Source of the DNA: JAPPLB01 sp965206655
GTDB taxonomy: Bacteria > Acidobacteriota > Terriglobia > Bryobacterales > UBA6623
Assembly (NCBI GenBank): GCA_965206655.1
Contig: CBDBKC010000032.1
Location: 62,001-126,000 of the forward strand
Direction: 5' to 3'
DNA length: 64,000 bases
Part shown: in pieces, positions 16,925 to 25,925 of the stretch
How positions within the stretch are numbered: the first letter of the stretch is position 1
How the letters are laid out: each line of letters starts with the position of its first letter
Position numbers and translations under genes: made by a program
The notes under the pieces: model-generated
What the model was told of the DNA's origin: nothing
The model's input: only the letters and a program-made list of their open reading frames with translations
Databases searched by the model: none

Positions 16925-16930
16925 TATAAT
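16925..16930 (+). promoter_or_regulatory. Perfect -10 hexamer seven bases before the GNAT start codon
   Basis: TATAAT is followed by seven bases and then the ATG at 16938. No Shine-Dalgarno and no clear -35 are present. This geometry predicts a leaderless transcript. Confidence 0.45.
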
Positions 16931-16937
16931 CTCCAGC

Positions 16938-17903
16938 ATGGCCGCGTCGCCCGTTCATACCAGCGAACTTGCGGTCGGCGATCTAAGAGAATTTCCGCCC
17001 GATGTCCTCGAGACGCTTCTCGCGGAACAGGCCGCGTTTTGGGACGAGGAATTGCGCTGGGATTTCAGCGCTTCCAAAGACATCCTCCTGCGTTTCATCA
17101 GCCTGCGTAACCTATACGGCTTCGTCCTTCTGAAAGACAGCGTTCCCATCGGTTACAGCTATTTCATCCACGAAAGTCACAAAGCGCTGCTCGGCGATTT
17201 ATTCGTCCTCGCGGCACATCGGAAACTCGACGCTGAACAGATCCTGCTGAAGCATACCTTGCGCGCGGCCGCTGTTTTCCCCGGCGTTCGACGAATCGAA
17301 GGGCAGCTACTGGCCCTTTCCGGTGAACTGCCGGATACCTCGGTCTATGGCCGGAAGGTCCAAATCTTCCCCCGCAACTTCATGATCGCCGAGCAACTTG
17401 AACCGGCCGATTCGGCTGCTTGTTCCACGGCGCTTGGCTATCGGCCCTGGACGGACTGTGACCTGGAACCAACCGCCGAGTTAATCTGCCGGGCCTATCA
17501 AGGCCACGTGGACGCATCCATCAACGACCAGTACCGCAGCGTAATCGGGGCACGACGCTTCTTGTTCAATAGCACGCAGCATCCCGGGTGTGGTCTGTTC
17601 TTCCGAAAGGCCGCGCGCGCCGCTGACCACCGGCTTACCGGGGCTATCGCCGGCGTCTGCCTGGGCAGCTTGGTACAGCCGACAGTTGGCCACATCACGC
17701 AGCTTTGTGTGGATCCCGGCTTCCGCCGTCTCGGACTCGGGGCCCAAATCCTCTCGCAGTCGCTCGACGCCTACCGGACACAGGGCTGCGAGGCCGTGAG
17801 CCTGACCGTGACAGCCTCGAACCGTGGCGCCATCCGACTCTACGAAAGCGCCGGATTTCGAACGCACAGGCGCTTCTCGGCCTTCGTGTGGGAATCGTTC
17901 TGA
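16938..17903 (+). CDS. GNAT family N-acetyltransferase
   Basis: Protein of 321 residues. The C-terminal third (about 225-320) has the acetyl-CoA-binding GNAT motif A in QLCVDPGFRRLGLGAQILSQ and motif B in ASNRGAIRLYESAGFRTHR. The N-terminal two thirds also look like a diverged GNAT fold (VPIGYSYFIHESHKALLGDL), so it may be a double-GNAT protein. Acceptor substrate unknown. It probably starts a leaderless transcript and is followed 15 bases later by a small membrane protein and a symporter. Confidence 0.85.
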   Translation: MAASPVHTSELAVGDLREFPPDVLETLLAEQAAFWDEELRWDFSASKDILLRFISLRNLYGFVLLKDSVPIGYSYFIHESHKALLGDLFVLAAHRKLDAEQILLKHTLRAAAVFPGVRRIEGQLLALSGELPDTSVYGRKVQIFPRNFMIAEQLEPADSAACSTALGYRPWTDCDLEPTAELICRAYQGHVDASINDQYRSVIGARRFLFNSTQHPGCGLFFRKAARAADHRLTGAIAGVCLGSLVQPTVGHITQLCVDPGFRRLGLGAQILSQSLDAYRTQGCEAVSLTVTASNRGAIRLYESAGFRTHRRFSAFVWESF

Positions 17904-17918
17904 GAACTCCTTTTCGTC

Positions 17919-18350
17919 GTGCGTAACGCAGGCAACAGTCTCGTCCCACTTCTGGGTCTTCTGTGCGGACTCTTGCTTGCCTTGGGCTTGCTCGGATCGT
18001 GGGCCTGGTTTGGTTTTCTCACCTGGCCCCTGATTTACCTTTGCGCGGCCATTGGGCTCGGAGACGAAGCGCGCCGCAAGGCGATCTGGCCGGCGCTTGT
18101 GGTCATGGTCTCGGCTGGAGTTCTGTTGCTCGGCGCGGTCCTTCTAACCGAACAGAGCGAGGGCGATCCCAGCCTGGTGCTCGGCGTACCTGTCGCAACA
18201 GCCTTTCTGATCTACGGCATCTGGCCTCTCGGCATTTTCCTCGGTGTGTTGTACTTCAGGGTCTTCGACCGCTATGTACTGCCGCGCCGCAAGCTCGACG
18301 CTTTTCTTTCTGAGTTCGGACAGCGTGACTCGCGTCGGGGACCCGACTGA
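17919..18350 (+). CDS. Small membrane protein coupled to a sodium:solute symporter
   Basis: Protein of 143 residues from a GTG start. It has about four hydrophobic spans (LVPLLGLLCGLLLALGLLGS, FGFLTWPLIYLCAAIGLG, IWPALVVMVSAGVLLLGAVL and AFLIYGIWPLGIFLGVLYF) and a basic C-terminal tail with FDRYVLPRRKLDAFLSEF. I do not recognise a named family. Its TGA overlaps the next gene's ATG (TGATG), so the two are translationally coupled; a stabilising or accessory subunit of the symporter is plausible but not shown. Confidence 0.7.
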   Translation: MRNAGNSLVPLLGLLCGLLLALGLLGSWAWFGFLTWPLIYLCAAIGLGDEARRKAIWPALVVMVSAGVLLLGAVLLTEQSEGDPSLVLGVPVATAFLIYGIWPLGIFLGVLYFRVFDRYVLPRRKLDAFLSEFGQRDSRRGPD

Positions 18351-19831
18351 TGCCCATCGCCAATTCCCCGACGATCATCTTCTGTGTCGTCGCCTATCTC
18401 GCCCTGTGCTTCGCCATCGGCATTTGGGCGATGCGGCGCACCCATTCGAGCTCTGATTTCTTTCTCGCCGGCAAGAGCCTCGGGCCGACCGTTGTCGTGC
18501 TCGCCACAATGTCGAGCATCATGAGCGGCTTCGGCTTCGTCGGTGGGCCGGGCCTCGTTTTCGAATCCGGGGCCAGCTCTTTTTGGATCACGTTCGCCGC
18601 CACTTTCTCGATGCCGCTTGGCGCGATCATGGTCGGTAAACGATTGCGGCTGATGGCCGAAACGAGGGAGATCCTGACCCTTCCCGACGCCGTGGCAGCC
18701 CGCTACGGCGGACGCTGGCCGCGGGCGGCGATGGCGGTGGCGATCCTGCTCGGCGTCATGGGATATCTCGGGACCCAGGTCATGGCAATCGGCATCGTGC
18801 TTGTGGCGGTCCTGGGCGTGGATCTTCCGGTCGCCCTGCTGATCGGTCTCGGCGTCCTCGCTTTCTACAGCATCGCCGGAGGCATCATGGCCGGGGTCTA
18901 CACCGACTTGTTCCAGGGGGCGTTGATGATTGTCGCTTCCATCGCGGTCTTCTCGTTTGCCATTCACGCCGCCGGCGGCGTGGAAGAGATCGGAACCACT
19001 CTCTGGCGAATGGATACGAGTTTTCTCGGCCCGTGGGGCACCCGTGGCCCGCTGATGTCGCTGAGTTGGTTTGTGCTGTTTGTGATTGGCGGCGTCGGGC
19101 AGCCTCACGCGATCACGAAGTTCATGATGCTCAAGAATATCGGCAACCTGAAATGGGCAGGGCTGTTGACAGGGCCCTGCTATGCGCTGCTCAGCTTGCT
19201 CTGGGTTAGCATCGGCCTCTCAATGCGGACGCTCGTCGAGAAAGGCGTCCAAGCGCCGCTCGAATCACCCGACTTGGCCGCGCCCGTCTTTCTCTTGAAC
19301 TACGTGCCCGAGTTGCTGGCGGGCGTCGTCTTCGCGGGCCTGCTCGCCGCCATCATGTCCACGGCGGATAGTTTCTTGAACTTGGGCGCCGCCTCGGTCG
19401 TGCGTGACATTCCGACGGCCCTGCTGGGTAGGCCGCTCGAACGGGAACTCTTCTGGTCGCGCATCGCGACGGGCGTCATACTGCTCGCCTCAGCCGTTTT
19501 CGCACTCTATATGGAAAACCTCATCGCGCTGCTCGGCACATTCGGTTGGGGCACCTTCGCCGCGGCCATCTTCCCCAGTATCGCCATCGGGTTGAACTGG
19601 AAGCGGGCCACCGGAGCAGCTTGCGTGGCGTCGATCGCAATCAGCATTGTCCTGAACTTTGCTTTGGAGCTCTCGGCGAAGCACGGGCTCTACCAGCTTC
19701 CCTACGGAATGAACGTCGGGTGTTTCTCGCTGTTGGCGTCTCTTGTGGTATTTATCGGCGTCTCATTGCTCTCTTCCGCCGAAAACGAAAAACATCTGCC
19801 GCCCGACGTCAACGCCGCAATGGAGGTGTGA
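18350..19831 (+). CDS. Sodium:solute symporter (SSS) family transporter
   Basis: Protein of 493 residues with about 13 hydrophobic spans, the LeuT-like fold of the PutP/PanF group. Characteristic segments are SSDFFLAGKSLGPTVVVLAT near the N terminus, the helix-5/6 region YSIAGGIMAGVYTDLFQGAL and the sodium-site helix GLLAAIMSTADSFLNLGAA with its conserved serines. The substrate cannot be told from sequence; metabolites carried by the family include proline, pantothenate and sugars. Start chosen by the TGATG overlap with the preceding gene. Confidence 0.93.
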   Translation: MPIANSPTIIFCVVAYLALCFAIGIWAMRRTHSSSDFFLAGKSLGPTVVVLATMSSIMSGFGFVGGPGLVFESGASSFWITFAATFSMPLGAIMVGKRLRLMAETREILTLPDAVAARYGGRWPRAAMAVAILLGVMGYLGTQVMAIGIVLVAVLGVDLPVALLIGLGVLAFYSIAGGIMAGVYTDLFQGALMIVASIAVFSFAIHAAGGVEEIGTTLWRMDTSFLGPWGTRGPLMSLSWFVLFVIGGVGQPHAITKFMMLKNIGNLKWAGLLTGPCYALLSLLWVSIGLSMRTLVEKGVQAPLESPDLAAPVFLLNYVPELLAGVVFAGLLAAIMSTADSFLNLGAASVVRDIPTALLGRPLERELFWSRIATGVILLASAVFALYMENLIALLGTFGWGTFAAAIFPSIAIGLNWKRATGAACVASIAISIVLNFALELSAKHGLYQLPYGMNVGCFSLLASLVVFIGVSLLSSAENEKHLPPDVNAAMEV

Positions 19832-19886
19832 TGGCCCCAGCCATGCAAAGATTCCCGCCGGCTTTCACCGGCTCGACGAAGCAAGG

Positions 19887-21119
19887 TTAATCTCCGCCCA
19901 GCACTCGCAGATAATCCTCAGCTCGAGCCGCATAGGAAGCCCTTTCGCAAGCGTACACCCGCCCGCTCTCGCCGAACCTTCGCCGCATCTCCTCGTCTCG
20001 ATACAACCGTAGCACGGCGTCCCGCATCTCTTCCGGCGATTCCGGCGCAATCGCCAAACCCGCACCCGCCTCTTCCAAGATTGCCGCCGCCTCGCCCCTC
20101 ACTCCCATCACAATGGGACGCCCGGCCGCCATCACTTCGAACATTTTCGAAGGAATCACCGTCCTGAACAGCGGGCTATCTGATAGATGAATCACCGATG
20201 CGTCCGACGCCCGCAGGAAACCCGGTATCTCATCCCAGGGCCGCGCCCCCAGAAAGGTCACATTTCGCAACCCCATCTGCCGGCTCCGCTCTTGCAACTC
20301 GGCCAGCCGCGCCCCTCCGCCAACGGTCACAAATTGAATCCGCGTCTCATCCGCCAACAGCCGCGCCGCCTCCAGAAACGTTTCCAACGCATGCGCCATC
20401 CCATGCGTTCCGATGTACGACACGATGAACTTGCCCCTCAACTCGTTCAATGACTCCTTCTCAGCCGCCGGGGGAACGTCGGGCCGAAAGAACTCCGTGT
20501 CCACACCGTTCAAAACTACCGCGAGCTTCTCTTCCGGGACTCCGCGCTTCCGCAACTCTTCGCGAAACGATTCCGTCACACCGACAATTTTCCAACTCCT
20601 GCGGTACAAACTCGCCGCCGTGTGATCCAGCATCCGGTAAAGCCGCGACTCCTTCGAACACACACCGACCGCCTCCAGCGACTCCGGCCAAAGGTCGCGC
20701 ACTTCCATCACGAACCGCGCCCCATGCCGCCGCGCCACCCAGGAAGCCGCCACCGCGCAAAGCAACTGCGGCGATGTGCCGATCACCACATCCGGCCGAA
20801 ACCGCAACATCATGCCCCGCAAGGCCGCCGACAGCATGAAGCTCAGGTAGTTTGCGCTGCGCCGATACTTTCCGCGATTCGCCGCGGGATACAGCCATGT
20901 CCGATAAACGGGAATTCCCTTGTGATCCTCCAGCACGGCGCCGCTGCGAAATCGGGAACGGTACGCAGCCGGAACGATCCCGTCCGGGTGATTCGGAAAC
21001 CCCGTTAGCACCCGCGCATCTGCACCCGCCGCACGCCAGCGCGACGTCATCTCAAATACGCGAACGGCGGGAGCCCCGATCTCGGGAGGGAAATACTGGC
21101 TAACGTAAAGAACCTTCAT
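19887..21119 (-). CDS. Glycosyltransferase family 4 (WbuB/WcaI-like)
   Basis: Protein of 410 residues with a GT-B fold. The N-terminal lobe starts MKVLYVSQYFPPEIGAPAVR, the usual nucleotide-sugar GT4 opening; the C-terminal lobe has FIVSYIGTHGMAHALETFLE and the acidic donor-site region (IPSKMFEVMAAGRPIVMGV). Enzymes like this build O-antigen or exopolysaccharide repeat units at the cytoplasmic face of the membrane. Two genes upstream, a fused dehydrogenase and a DUF5989 protein, fit a polysaccharide locus. Acceptor and sugar are unknown. Confidence 0.92.
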   Translation of the reverse strand: MKVLYVSQYFPPEIGAPAVRVFEMTSRWRAAGADARVLTGFPNHPDGIVPAAYRSRFRSGAVLEDHKGIPVYRTWLYPAANRGKYRRSANYLSFMLSAALRGMMLRFRPDVVIGTSPQLLCAVAASWVARRHGARFVMEVRDLWPESLEAVGVCSKESRLYRMLDHTAASLYRRSWKIVGVTESFREELRKRGVPEEKLAVVLNGVDTEFFRPDVPPAAEKESLNELRGKFIVSYIGTHGMAHALETFLEAARLLADETRIQFVTVGGGARLAELQERSRQMGLRNVTFLGARPWDEIPGFLRASDASVIHLSDSPLFRTVIPSKMFEVMAAGRPIVMGVRGEAAAILEEAGAGLAIAPESPEEMRDAVLRLYRDEEMRRRFGESGRVYACERASYAARAEDYLRVLGGD

Positions 21120-21236
21120 CGTCCGCCGCCCGAGAGGTCCGGCTTGCCGCGCACTGGCTTCCAGGTCTGGGCGCTTGCGCCCCTACGCTGAAAACGAGCC
21201 TGACGCTATGCTCGCCTCGAACGTGTCGCCGGGGAT

Positions 21237-23402
21237 CTAGCCGGCCGCCCACGGGCCGTCATCCTCGAAACGGAAGGGCTCACCTGTCTCTAAACACTTC
21301 AGTGCTTCGATCGTCGCGATCGTCGTCCGCGCCAAGTCATCGAACGCAATGGGAGGCGCCCCGCCGCGCCGCGTCGTCTTGTGAAATGCCTCCACTTCTT
21401 CGGCGTGCCCCTTGGCCCTTTGCCGCCACCGAAGATTGCGCTCCGTCCCATCGTTGTAGAACCAAGCTTTCTCAAAGTCGTCAAGGTCGATCACCTGATT
21501 CGGAGCCCAGATTTGAAGATGCTCCTTCGAGACCGGCGCGTCATTCGACGTTAAATAGCTGATCGCCCCCGCCGTCCCGTCGGAAAACCGCAACGTCAAC
21601 TGAATGTCTTCCACGCCCCCCGCCGGGTCGAACCTCGGGGAGGCGGCAGACACCTCTTCCAGAGGACCACCCGCCAGCGATGACACGAGGTCGACAAAGT
21701 GGCAAACCTCGCCAATGACCCGCCCGCCCTCGGCCGGGTCTCGCACCCAGTGGTCCGTCGGCGCCCGCCCCGCATTCACTCGATAGTGAAACGAAAACGG
21801 TCCGGCTCCGGCAAGAACCCGCCGCGCTTCCACAGCGAACGGCGAGAACCGGCGGTTGAATCCGACCATCACCATGGCGTCTGATTCGTCCAGCGCCCGC
21901 GAGATCTCCTCGATCTCGTCACGCCGAATCGCAAGCGGCTTCTCCACAAACACGTGCTTGCCCGCCCGCAAGGCGCGACACACCAAATCCGCGTGTGTCG
22001 CATGGGGACTCGTAATGAAGACCGCCCCCACATCGTCCCGCCCAAACACATCATCCGCCGACGAACACACCGTGTCGAATCCAAACTTTTCCGCGGCGGC
22101 CCGCGCCGAGAGTCCGTGCTCCGACGCTACGGCGACAAGACGCAACCCCGCATCCTTCGCCGCCGGAATCAATACACTCCGCGCAAACGCTCCGCAGCCG
22201 ATCCACCCGACACTTTCGGACTTGGCGGACGCGATAGCCGGCTTCTTCCTCGGAACCTCGACGCTCCTAGCCGGAATTGGCTCGCGGGGATAGTCAAACA
22301 CGATCCCCATCTTCGACTCACCACCCACCAAGAGCCGATAAGCCTCGGGGGCCTGCTCGAACGGAAAGCGGTGGCTGATCAGATGCGAAACCGCGATCTT
22401 GCCCGCCGCCAGCAAATCAAGAAATGCTTCCAGATTCCGCGTCTCGGTCCAGCGAACATACGCGTACGGGTAATCGACCCCCTCCTCCTCGAACTCGGGA
22501 TCGTATCGGCCCGGCCCGGTTGACCGGGAAACGACCAACTCGAGTTCCTTGCGATAAAACTCCTCGCGCGGAAACTCGGTCTTAACAAGCCCCACAAGAA
22601 CCACACGGCCTTTGTCACGAGCCAGCCGAGCCGCCAACTCCAGCGGACCGCTCGACGATGAATCCGCCGTCACAAAGACGCAATCAAAACCGCGATGGCG
22701 AGTGAAGTCGCGGTCGCCGTTTCCGCCCTCGACTTCGCCGGTTGTCACAGCCCTCTCAGCGCCGTGCGCCGCAGCCAGCTTGACCCGTTCCTCTAACAGG
22801 TCCGTCGCTAGAATTCGGCAGCCCGCGGCCGCCAGCAACTGCACGGTAATCTGGCCAACCAAACCCAACCCGATCACCGCGACGTTCGCGCCCAATTCCA
22901 CCCGCCCGAGTCGCACGCCCTGTAGCGCAATCGCGCCCAAAGTCCCGAACGCCGCCTCATCCGGCTCGACGTTCTCGGGAACCCGCGCCACTAAGCGCCG
23001 CGGGACCGCCACGACCTGCGCGTGCGAGGCAAACCCTTGCCCCGTACACGCCACAACATCTCCCGCCTGAACGTCGGCCACCTCACCACCGGCTTCCATC
23101 ACAACACCGGCCGAACTGTACCCAAGCGGGGTCGTCCGCTCAATGCGATCCTTTACAATGCGCACGGTCGCAACCAGACCGTCCTTGCGGAACTTGCTGA
23201 TCACGCGGCGCATCAGGTCCGGCCGCCGAACCGCCGTCTGGATCACGTTGGCACGGCTGACTTGCACCGTGTTGCGCTCCGTGCCCCCACTCACCACGGA
23301 AGCTAGCGTGCGCACTAAGACACAGCCTGGTCCCAGAACCGGGTCCGGAACTTCGACTAACTCAACCGCACCCGATTTCGAGTGATGAGCGAGCTGCAGC
23401 AC
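21237..23402 (-). CDS. Bi-domain oxidoreductase: zinc-type alcohol dehydrogenase fused to Gfo/Idh/MocA
   Basis: About 721 residues from the GTG reading VLQLAHHSKSGAVELVEVP. The first half (about 1-375) is a GroES-like and Rossmann alcohol-dehydrogenase-like module (GYSSAGVVMEAG; ANVAVIGLGLVGQITVQLLA) that lacks an obvious structural-zinc Cys cluster. The second half (about 395-710) is Gfo/Idh/MocA (ESVGWIGCGAFARSVLIPAA; HVFVEKPLAIRRDE). This fusion is a known architecture in polysaccharide loci, probably acting on nucleotide or lipid-linked sugars. The GTG shares its G with the TAG stop of the DUF5989 gene (TAGTG), so the two are coupled. Confidence 0.9.
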   Translation of the reverse strand: MLQLAHHSKSGAVELVEVPDPVLGPGCVLVRTLASVVSGGTERNTVQVSRANVIQTAVRRPDLMRRVISKFRKDGLVATVRIVKDRIERTTPLGYSSAGVVMEAGGEVADVQAGDVVACTGQGFASHAQVVAVPRRLVARVPENVEPDEAAFGTLGAIALQGVRLGRVELGANVAVIGLGLVGQITVQLLAAAGCRILATDLLEERVKLAAAHGAERAVTTGEVEGGNGDRDFTRHRGFDCVFVTADSSSSGPLELAARLARDKGRVVLVGLVKTEFPREEFYRKELELVVSRSTGPGRYDPEFEEEGVDYPYAYVRWTETRNLEAFLDLLAAGKIAVSHLISHRFPFEQAPEAYRLLVGGESKMGIVFDYPREPIPARSVEVPRKKPAIASAKSESVGWIGCGAFARSVLIPAAKDAGLRLVAVASEHGLSARAAAEKFGFDTVCSSADDVFGRDDVGAVFITSPHATHADLVCRALRAGKHVFVEKPLAIRRDEIEEISRALDESDAMVMVGFNRRFSPFAVEARRVLAGAGPFSFHYRVNAGRAPTDHWVRDPAEGGRVIGEVCHFVDLVSSLAGGPLEEVSAASPRFDPAGGVEDIQLTLRFSDGTAGAISYLTSNDAPVSKEHLQIWAPNQVIDLDDFEKAWFYNDGTERNLRWRQRAKGHAEEVEAFHKTTRRGGAPPIAFDDLARTTIATIEALKCLETGEPFRFEDDGPWAAG

Positions 23403-23560
23403 TAGAAGACAGTGTAGATAAAAGGCGCCAGAGCCGAACCTTGGACGTAAACCAGCAGCGCCCCGAGGATGAGAAGCGTCAACACGATCGGCAGCAACCA
23501 AAGCTTCTTGTTCTCCTTGAGGAAAACAACAAACTCACCGACAAGAGACATCTTACCCAT
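23402..23560 (-). CDS. DUF5989 family small membrane protein
   Basis: About 52 residues, starting at MGKMSLVGEFVVFLKENKKL or three residues later. One transmembrane helix (LWLLPIVLTLLILGALLVYV) is followed by QGSALAPFIYTVF, which is the typical ending of DUF5989 proteins. These tiny proteins sit in polysaccharide and SxtJ/carbamoyltransferase loci; their role is unknown. Coupling to the bi-domain oxidoreductase by a one-base stop/start overlap supports it as a real gene. A weak GTGGGA lies seven to eight bases upstream of the first ATG. Confidence 0.8.
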   Translation of the reverse strand: MGKMSLVGEFVVFLKENKKLWLLPIVLTLLILGALLVYVQGSALAPFIYTVF

Positions 23561-23693
23561 AGCAATTCCCACCGTTCCCACTAACAATGAGACGTGACTT
23601 TGCCCTTTATGCTACCACGCTACCGATCGCGAATTCACCCCACGTCTACCCGGAATCGGCAGGTGCAACCGCGGACTTCACATCCGGGAGCCT

Positions 23694-23875
23694 TAGCCTG
23701 CTTATCTCACCGCCTGACGGCCAAAGCACGCGATAGGCCCGCCATGACTTCGTTGCGCTTGCTTGCCGTGCTCAACGTACTGTCAAGTACGCCTGCGCGC
23801 GCCAAGCGGCTCGCGCCTCGTCCTGACGGGCCGCTCACGCACTTTGTCTCGCCACGTGGTGAGATAAGCAGGCTA
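23694..23875. mobile_element. 182-bp element with 18-bp perfect terminal inverted repeats (MITE/REP-like)
   Basis: TAGCCTGCTTATCTCACC (23694-23711) is the exact reverse complement of 23858-23875. Inside are nested palindromes, including CGTACT/AGTACG across a four-base loop and GC-rich arms around it, so the whole could fold into one branched hairpin. It encodes nothing convincing. Its right end overlaps the end of the LON-domain gene and supplies that gene's TAG stop codon. It fills most of the 23588-23872 gap. Confidence 0.65.
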
Positions 23876-24505
23876 GTCAACATTCCGCCGGCCATGCCCG
23901 TTCGTGCCCGCCAACTTCTGCATGCGTTCCGTCACCCGGCTCCGTTTCAGAAACGAGCCAAGGTGCTCCACCAGCGTGGTCATTCGCTCGCTCTCACTCA
24001 GTTGCTCGAGAAGCTGCTGTTTGAACGCCCGATCCAACGGAAGCGGCGCGGCAATCGCGAAGCTCGCTTGCCGCTCATTGCCGGCCACATCCATGAATAG
24101 TTCAATGTCCAATTGCATCACCAATTCCGACACAAGCTCCTGGGCCTTCATAAGGAGAGACTCGGGCGCCGGCTCATCATCCAGGTCCTGAATGAACTCG
24201 ACCTCGGCCCGCAAGTACTCCTTCTCCTTGTCCAACTCAAGCGCGCGGAAGCGCCGCTGTCCGCGCGCCGCTACATTGAACCGCCCGTCGTCGAAACGCT
24301 TCGTCACCTCTTCCACGGCCGCCGTGCATCCGACCGAACATAGCTTTCCGCCCTCCGCCAATATGACCCCAAACTCCGACTCTTGCTCAATCGCTTCGCC
24401 GACCATCTCCCGGTAGCGCGGCTCAAAGATATGCAGCGGCGATTCCGCCCTCGGGAACAGCACGAGTTCCAAAGGGAACAATGGGAGCAATTTGTCGGAC
24501 GCCAT
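23873..24505 (-). CDS. LON substrate-binding domain protein (stand-alone)
   Basis: Protein of 210 residues, an isolated Lon N-terminal domain without ATPase or protease. Hallmarks are LLPLFPLELVLFPRAESPLH and IFEPRYREMV, then FGVILAEGGKLCSVGCTAAV and a helical C-terminal half. Such proteins may bind unfolded peptides; the true function is unclear. The stop codon TAG falls on the outer end of an inverted-repeat element, so the native C terminus may have been altered by that insertion. Divergent from the SDR gene with 40 bases between starts. Confidence 0.9.
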   Translation of the reverse strand: MASDKLLPLFPLELVLFPRAESPLHIFEPRYREMVGEAIEQESEFGVILAEGGKLCSVGCTAAVEEVTKRFDDGRFNVAARGQRRFRALELDKEKEYLRAEVEFIQDLDDEPAPESLLMKAQELVSELVMQLDIELFMDVAGNERQASFAIAAPLPLDRAFKQQLLEQLSESERMTTLVEHLGSFLKRSRVTERMQKLAGTNGHGRRNVD

Positions 24506-24545
24506 GCTACATTATGGCTGCCCCAAAAACACCTCGATAGATCCA

Positions 24546-25355
24546 ATGAACACTTTCACCGGAAAAATCGCCGTCGTGACCGGGGCGTCTTCCGGCATCG
24601 GCCGGGCCATTTCGCGGCAACTCGCCGCCGCCGGCGCGCGCCTCATCCTAACCTCAAGACGTCAATCCGTGCTCGAAGAAGTAGCCCGCGAGATCACGCC
24701 CGCCGAGGCCGTTCCCATCGCCGCCGACCTCCGCGACCGGGAAGCCTTGGGACGACTCACAGCCACAATCAAACTGCGTTTCGGTCGGGTTGACCTGCTC
24801 GTCAACAACGCCGGCGTCGGTCTACACGCGCCCGCCATCGATACGCCGCCGGACCTCGCTCGGCAACTCTTCGAACTGAACTTCTTTGCTCCGGTCGAGC
24901 TCACCCGCCAACTCGTTCCCTTCATGCCCCGCGGTAGCGCCGTCATTAACGTCAGCTCGATTGCGGGAAAACTCCCGCTCCCGGATCTCAACATCTACTG
25001 CGCCTCGAAGTACGCTCTCAATGCCTTCTCCGACGGTCTTTGGATCGAACTCCGACACCGCGGCATCCACGTCATGAGCGTCTGTCCGGGGTATGTCAAG
25101 ACCTCGTTCGGCGAAAATCTATTGCTCGGCAAACCCGTCGGCAACGTCCCCGGTCAGAAACGGTTCACGATCAGCGCGGACGAATGCGCCCGTGCCACAC
25201 TCGACGGCCTGCGCCGCAGCAAGCGCACCGTGGTGGTCCCGCGCATCGGCTGGATTCTCATCGCTTTCGCGCGCCTGTTTCCCAACTTCGTATTCCAACG
25301 CATGGCGGACCGCGTCAAACGACGCAATAATGAAGCTGTGCGGAGCCAAGCATAG
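24546..25355 (+). CDS. Short-chain dehydrogenase/reductase (SDR)
   Basis: Protein of 269 residues from MNTFTGKIAVVTGASSGIGR. The NAD(P)-binding TGASSGIG, NNAGVG and the Ser-Tyr-Lys catalytic set (INVSSIAG; YCASKYALNAF) are intact, a classical SDR. Substrate unknown. The frame is open 54 bases further up, but that would overlap the divergent LON gene. Its TAG is followed directly by the GTG of the shikimate kinase gene, so the two are co-transcribed. Confidence 0.93.
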   Translation: MNTFTGKIAVVTGASSGIGRAISRQLAAAGARLILTSRRQSVLEEVAREITPAEAVPIAADLRDREALGRLTATIKLRFGRVDLLVNNAGVGLHAPAIDTPPDLARQLFELNFFAPVELTRQLVPFMPRGSAVINVSSIAGKLPLPDLNIYCASKYALNAFSDGLWIELRHRGIHVMSVCPGYVKTSFGENLLLGKPVGNVPGQKRFTISADECARATLDGLRRSKRTVVVPRIGWILIAFARLFPNFVFQRMADRVKRRNNEAVRSQA

Positions 25356-25883
25356 GTGAACGTCAAGCTCAAGGGCTCTCCTGCCTTCTACCTGGTTGGA
25401 TTCATGGGTTGCGGTAAGTCGATAGTCGGACGACTTCTCGCCGAAAGCATTTCATGGGACTTCGTCGACCTCGACGACGAGATCGAGCGCGAGGCGGAAC
25501 TCAAGATCGTCGACATCTTCGAGAAGGTCGGCGAACCCGCGTTCCGCGTCATGGAGAGAAAGGCTCTCACCCAGCAGATCAATAAGGCGCGCATGGGCAT
25601 GCCCCGCGTCATTGCGCTCGGCGGAGGCGCATTCGCCCAGGAAGCCAACCGCCAAATCATCGAGGCGGCCGGCGTCTCCCTCTGGCTGAAAGTCCCGGTC
25701 GACCAATTATGGAAACGCGTATCCGAAAACACCGATCGGCCTCTCGCCCAAGACCGTGAAAGTTTCGATGACCTTTACAAGAAACGAGAGGACGCCTATG
25801 CGCAAGCCGACTTCACAATCGTCGACCAGGGCGAGGGTCCCGAGCCGGTCGTTCGGTCGATCCGCGATCTTTCGCTGCTCTAA
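25356..25883 (+). CDS. aroK: Shikimate kinase
   Basis: Protein of 175 residues from a GTG directly after the SDR stop. It phosphorylates shikimate, the step before EPSP synthase. Walker A is GFMGCGKSIVGRLLA; the shikimate site is in DFVDLDDEIE and FRVMERKAL; RVIALGGGAF is the usual GGG motif; the lid carries DRPLAQDR. Family length is normal. aroA lies 16 kb away on the other strand. Confidence 0.95.
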   Translation: MNVKLKGSPAFYLVGFMGCGKSIVGRLLAESISWDFVDLDDEIEREAELKIVDIFEKVGEPAFRVMERKALTQQINKARMGMPRVIALGGGAFAQEANRQIIEAAGVSLWLKVPVDQLWKRVSENTDRPLAQDRESFDDLYKKREDAYAQADFTIVDQGEGPEPVVRSIRDLSLL

Positions 25884-25925
25884 GTTTGCCGCAACCGCGA
25901 CACCCCGCGGCCGGTCCTAAACCAA

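Noticed and set aside
18272..19108. 278-codon minus-strand frame opposite the symporter
   Set aside because: Low-complexity His/Asp/Arg-rich shadow of a clear membrane transporter.
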